A stretch of 64,000 nucleotides of DNA from Pontibacterium sinense (GTDB lineage Bacteria; Pseudomonadota; Gammaproteobacteria; Pseudomonadales; Balneatricaceae), in contig NZ_JADEYS010000001.1 in the NCBI RefSeq assembly GCF_015209595.1, forward strand, positions 124,001 through 188,000, given 5' to 3'. Below, in pieces: positions 62,286 to 64,000 of the stretch (position 1 is the stretch's first letter; each line of letters starts with the position of its first letter). Below the pieces are notes generated by a model. The model worked only from the letters and a program-made list of their open reading frames with translations, made no database searches and had not been told where the DNA came from. The position numbers were made by a program, and so were the translations under genes.

Positions 62286-64000
62286 TTAACCGGCGGTGCT
62301 GGCGACAGGTGACACGCGAAAACGTTGGCTTGGGGCCGGCTTAGGAGGCGTACCTAGGACCGCCTCAGGGGTGCCATCAGCAACGATCCGGCCTTCTGCC
62401 ATGACAATGACCCGGGTCGCGATTGCTGCGGCGATAGAGGGACGGTGTGTCGACAGCACTAACATATCGTCCGACCTCATGCGTGCCTGCAGACACGTCA
62501 GAACATTTTTCTCTGTACGACCATCTAATGCCGCCGTTGGCTCGTCCAATAGCCAGATTTTAGGTGCTGCGAGGCAAACACGTCCCAATCCAACCAACTG
62601 CTTTTGTCCACCCGAGAGGCCTTCACCGCCTTCGCTCAGCGTCAGCTGCATGCCTTTAGGGTGACAGCTTGCCAACTGATCCAGCCCGAGTTGCTGGCAG
62701 ACATCCTGAATATGATGGTCCTGAATCTGACCTGCCAGTGTCAGGTTATCCAGCAATGTGCCTTTAAACAGCTGTACCGTTTGAGGCAGGTAGCCGATTG
62801 TTGCGCTCATGGCATCTGGTTCCTGTTGCCGGCCCGCATGGTCAGCTAACAGTACGTCGCCTTTGCTGGGGCGATAAAGTCCTGCGAGCAGTTTCAGTAG
62901 CGTGGATTTTCCGGAGCCGATGGTGCCTAAAACCACCACGCGTTCTCCGGCGTTGATACTGAGCTGCTTAACATCCAGTTGCGTCAGGGGCGAATGGTCG
63001 TAAGCGAAACGCAGATTGCTTACTTGCAGCTGTTTAGGTGTGCTGCTGGAGGTGGCTAACGTCTCCTCTTGAGGGGTGATGGTTTCCAGCACAAGCAGTT
63101 GATCCAGATTCCTGAGGGTCTGAGCTACGTTTTGCCACTGGGCCATGTAGTTCACACTTTGGGCAACCGGAGAGATAACACGCCCGCCCAGAATACTGCA
63201 GGCGATCAATGCGCCCATCGTCAGGTTACCCTGGGCAATTTGATAAACCCCCACCAGAATCGCTAGTACGTATGCACAGGTGGCGAGACTGGATGATGTG
63301 ATCAGACCGAAGTTGTTAATATCTTTCTGTTGGATGCTCTGTGTGTTGATTGACTCTGTAAGCGTTGCCCAGCGAGACTCAAACTGGGCGGTGGCATTAC
63401 CCGCGCGGATGGTTTCAGCACCCTGAATGGCTTCCACCAATAACCCCTGGCGTTCATTACTGCGCGCCAATTGTGATTGGGTGAGGGTGTGTAAGCGTTG
63501 TTGCGTCACAAAGCCTAGCAGTAATGCCAGTGGAAACATGGCGGCGTATACCCAGCCCACCATCCCGCCGATGAGGCCGATAAACAGCACAAACACGAGT
63601 GCAAATGGCAGATCAACCAGCGCAAATAATATGCTGGCAGATAAGAAGTGGCGGACATTGTCTAAACCGGATACCTGAGACGCTAAGGTACCTAAACTGC
63701 GGGGGCGCTTGTCGAGCTGCAGATGCATGATATGGGAAAACACCTGTTGCGAAATCGCTTTGTCGACCTGCGTGGAAACCTGATCAAGGATCCGTCCACG
63801 CAAACGTTTTAGTAACCAGTCGATCAGGATGACCCCGGCCATGGCAGAGACCAGCATCCACAAGGTATCAAAGGCCAATGTGGGTACCACCTTATCGTAA
63901 ACCTGAATGGCAAACAGGGAGGTGGCTAGCGCCAGTAGGTTGATAACAATGGTGGCTGTTGCAACGATGATAAACCAGCGCGTGTTGAGGAACGTTTCAC
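62286..64000 (-). CDS. Type I secretion-like ABC transporter (5' end outside window)
   Basis: The frame runs off the window end (571 codons visible). The visible part has transmembrane helices with the phrase VYDKVVPTLAFDTLW, typical of LapB/PrtD/HlyB-type exporters. An ATPase domain follows with Walker A LGTIGSGKSTLLKLLAG, signature LSGGQKQLVGLGR, Walker B IWLLDEPTAALDG and the switch histidine region. Any N-terminal peptidase-like (C39) domain would lie beyond the edge. A membrane fusion partner and substrate are not in view, although the DUF4214 protein at the other end of the window is of a type often exported this way. It is convergent with pilU. Confidence 0.85.
   Translation of the reverse strand, partial: ETFLNTRWFIIVATATIVINLLALATSLFAIQVYDKVVPTLAFDTLWMLVSAMAGVILIDWLLKRLRGRILDQVSTQVDKAISQQVFSHIMHLQLDKRPRSLGTLASQVSGLDNVRHFLSASILFALVDLPFALVFVLFIGLIGGMVGWVYAAMFPLALLLGFVTQQRLHTLTQSQLARSNERQGLLVEAIQGAETIRAGNATAQFESRWATLTESINTQSIQQKDINNFGLITSSSLATCAYVLAILVGVYQIAQGNLTMGALIACSILGGRVISPVAQSVNYMAQWQNVAQTLRNLDQLLVLETITPQEETLATSSSTPKQLQVSNLRFAYDHSPLTQLDVKQLSINAGERVVVLGTIGSGKSTLLKLLAGLYRPSKGDVLLADHAGRQQEPDAMSATIGYLPQTVQLFKGTLLDNLTLAGQIQDHHIQDVCQQLGLDQLASCHPKGMQLTLSEGGEGLSGGQKQLVGLGRVCLAAPKIWLLDEPTAALDGRTEKNVLTCLQARMRSDDMLVLSTHRPSIAAAIATRVIVMAEGRIVADGTPEAVLGTPPKPAPSQRFRVSPVASTAG

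Noticed and set aside
1-64000. tRNA, rRNA, CRISPR arrays, insertion sequences
   Set aside because: Looked for in all intergenic gaps on both strands; no cloverleaf, rRNA segment, spaced direct repeats or transposase was recognised.

Overview
The window is a chromosomal segment of a free-living Gram-negative gammaproteobacterium, most likely from the Oceanospirillales/Pseudomonadales side. The evidence is gene order. The runs cyaY-lptM-lysA-dapF-DUF484-xerC-HAD, argE-argA, a CYTH triphosphatase followed by glnE, metX-metW, and yggS-proC-yggT-yggU next to pilT-pilU are all familiar from that group, and the LPS core/lipid A genes and type IV pilus motors fit. The genus cannot be named from the sequence alone. 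No rRNA, tRNA, CRISPR array, insertion sequence or prophage is visible, and nearly all of the window is densely packed chromosomal core with small accessory patches.

Layout. 0-6.3 kb: a Cus-type copper/silver efflux operon (a small His/Met-rich protein cut by the window edge, then CusC, CusB, CusA) with 4-base overlaps. 6.4-10.2 kb: an acidic DUF4214 protein, a lone PhnP-type phosphodiesterase, a gene-free stretch of about 1 kb carrying several DnaA-box sequences, and an EamA transporter followed by a palindrome made of two convergent DnaA boxes. 10.4-14 kb: a PhnD-like periplasmic binding protein overlapping a HAMP-PAS-PAS-GGDEF-EAL protein, a probable periplasm-to-c-di-GMP signalling pair. 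14-19.8 kb: TauE/SafE permease, LMW-phosphatase/ArsC-like protein, ilvD, an alanine dehydrogenase gene interrupted by one in-frame amber codon, a Crp/Fnr regulator, and a DUF2892 gene behind a perfect CRP-type palindrome. 19.9-25 kb: glycine-zipper protein, PepSY protein and a PhoP/PhoQ-like two-component system, then an M48 protease/DUF898 pair.

25-35 kb is metabolic: argA-argE, a PiT phosphate transporter with its DUF47 partner, CYTH triphosphatase, glnE and ilvE. 35.4-46.2 kb is an envelope cluster. An ELM1-family protein, two GT4 glycosyltransferases, a polysaccharide deacetylase and a WaaE-like GT2 are translationally coupled. They are followed by an SGNH hydrolase, an O-antigen-ligase-type protein, an LpxL-like acyltransferase, MsbA and WaaA. 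Together these can build, modify, cap and export a lipid A-core glycolipid.

46.2-64 kb holds cyaY, the tiny lipoprotein gene lptM, lysA-dapF (lysine/DAP), DUF484, xerC (chromosome dimer resolution), a YigB-like HAD phosphatase, an XRE regulator divergent from an exported beta-propeller, hemW-rdgB, DUF4426-metW-metX, yggU-yggT-proC-yggS, pilT-pilU, and the 3' part of a type I secretion-like ABC transporter that runs off the window end.

The items most worth following up are the DnaA-box region at 8.5-10.2 kb, the amber-interrupted ald, and the binding-protein/c-di-GMP pair.
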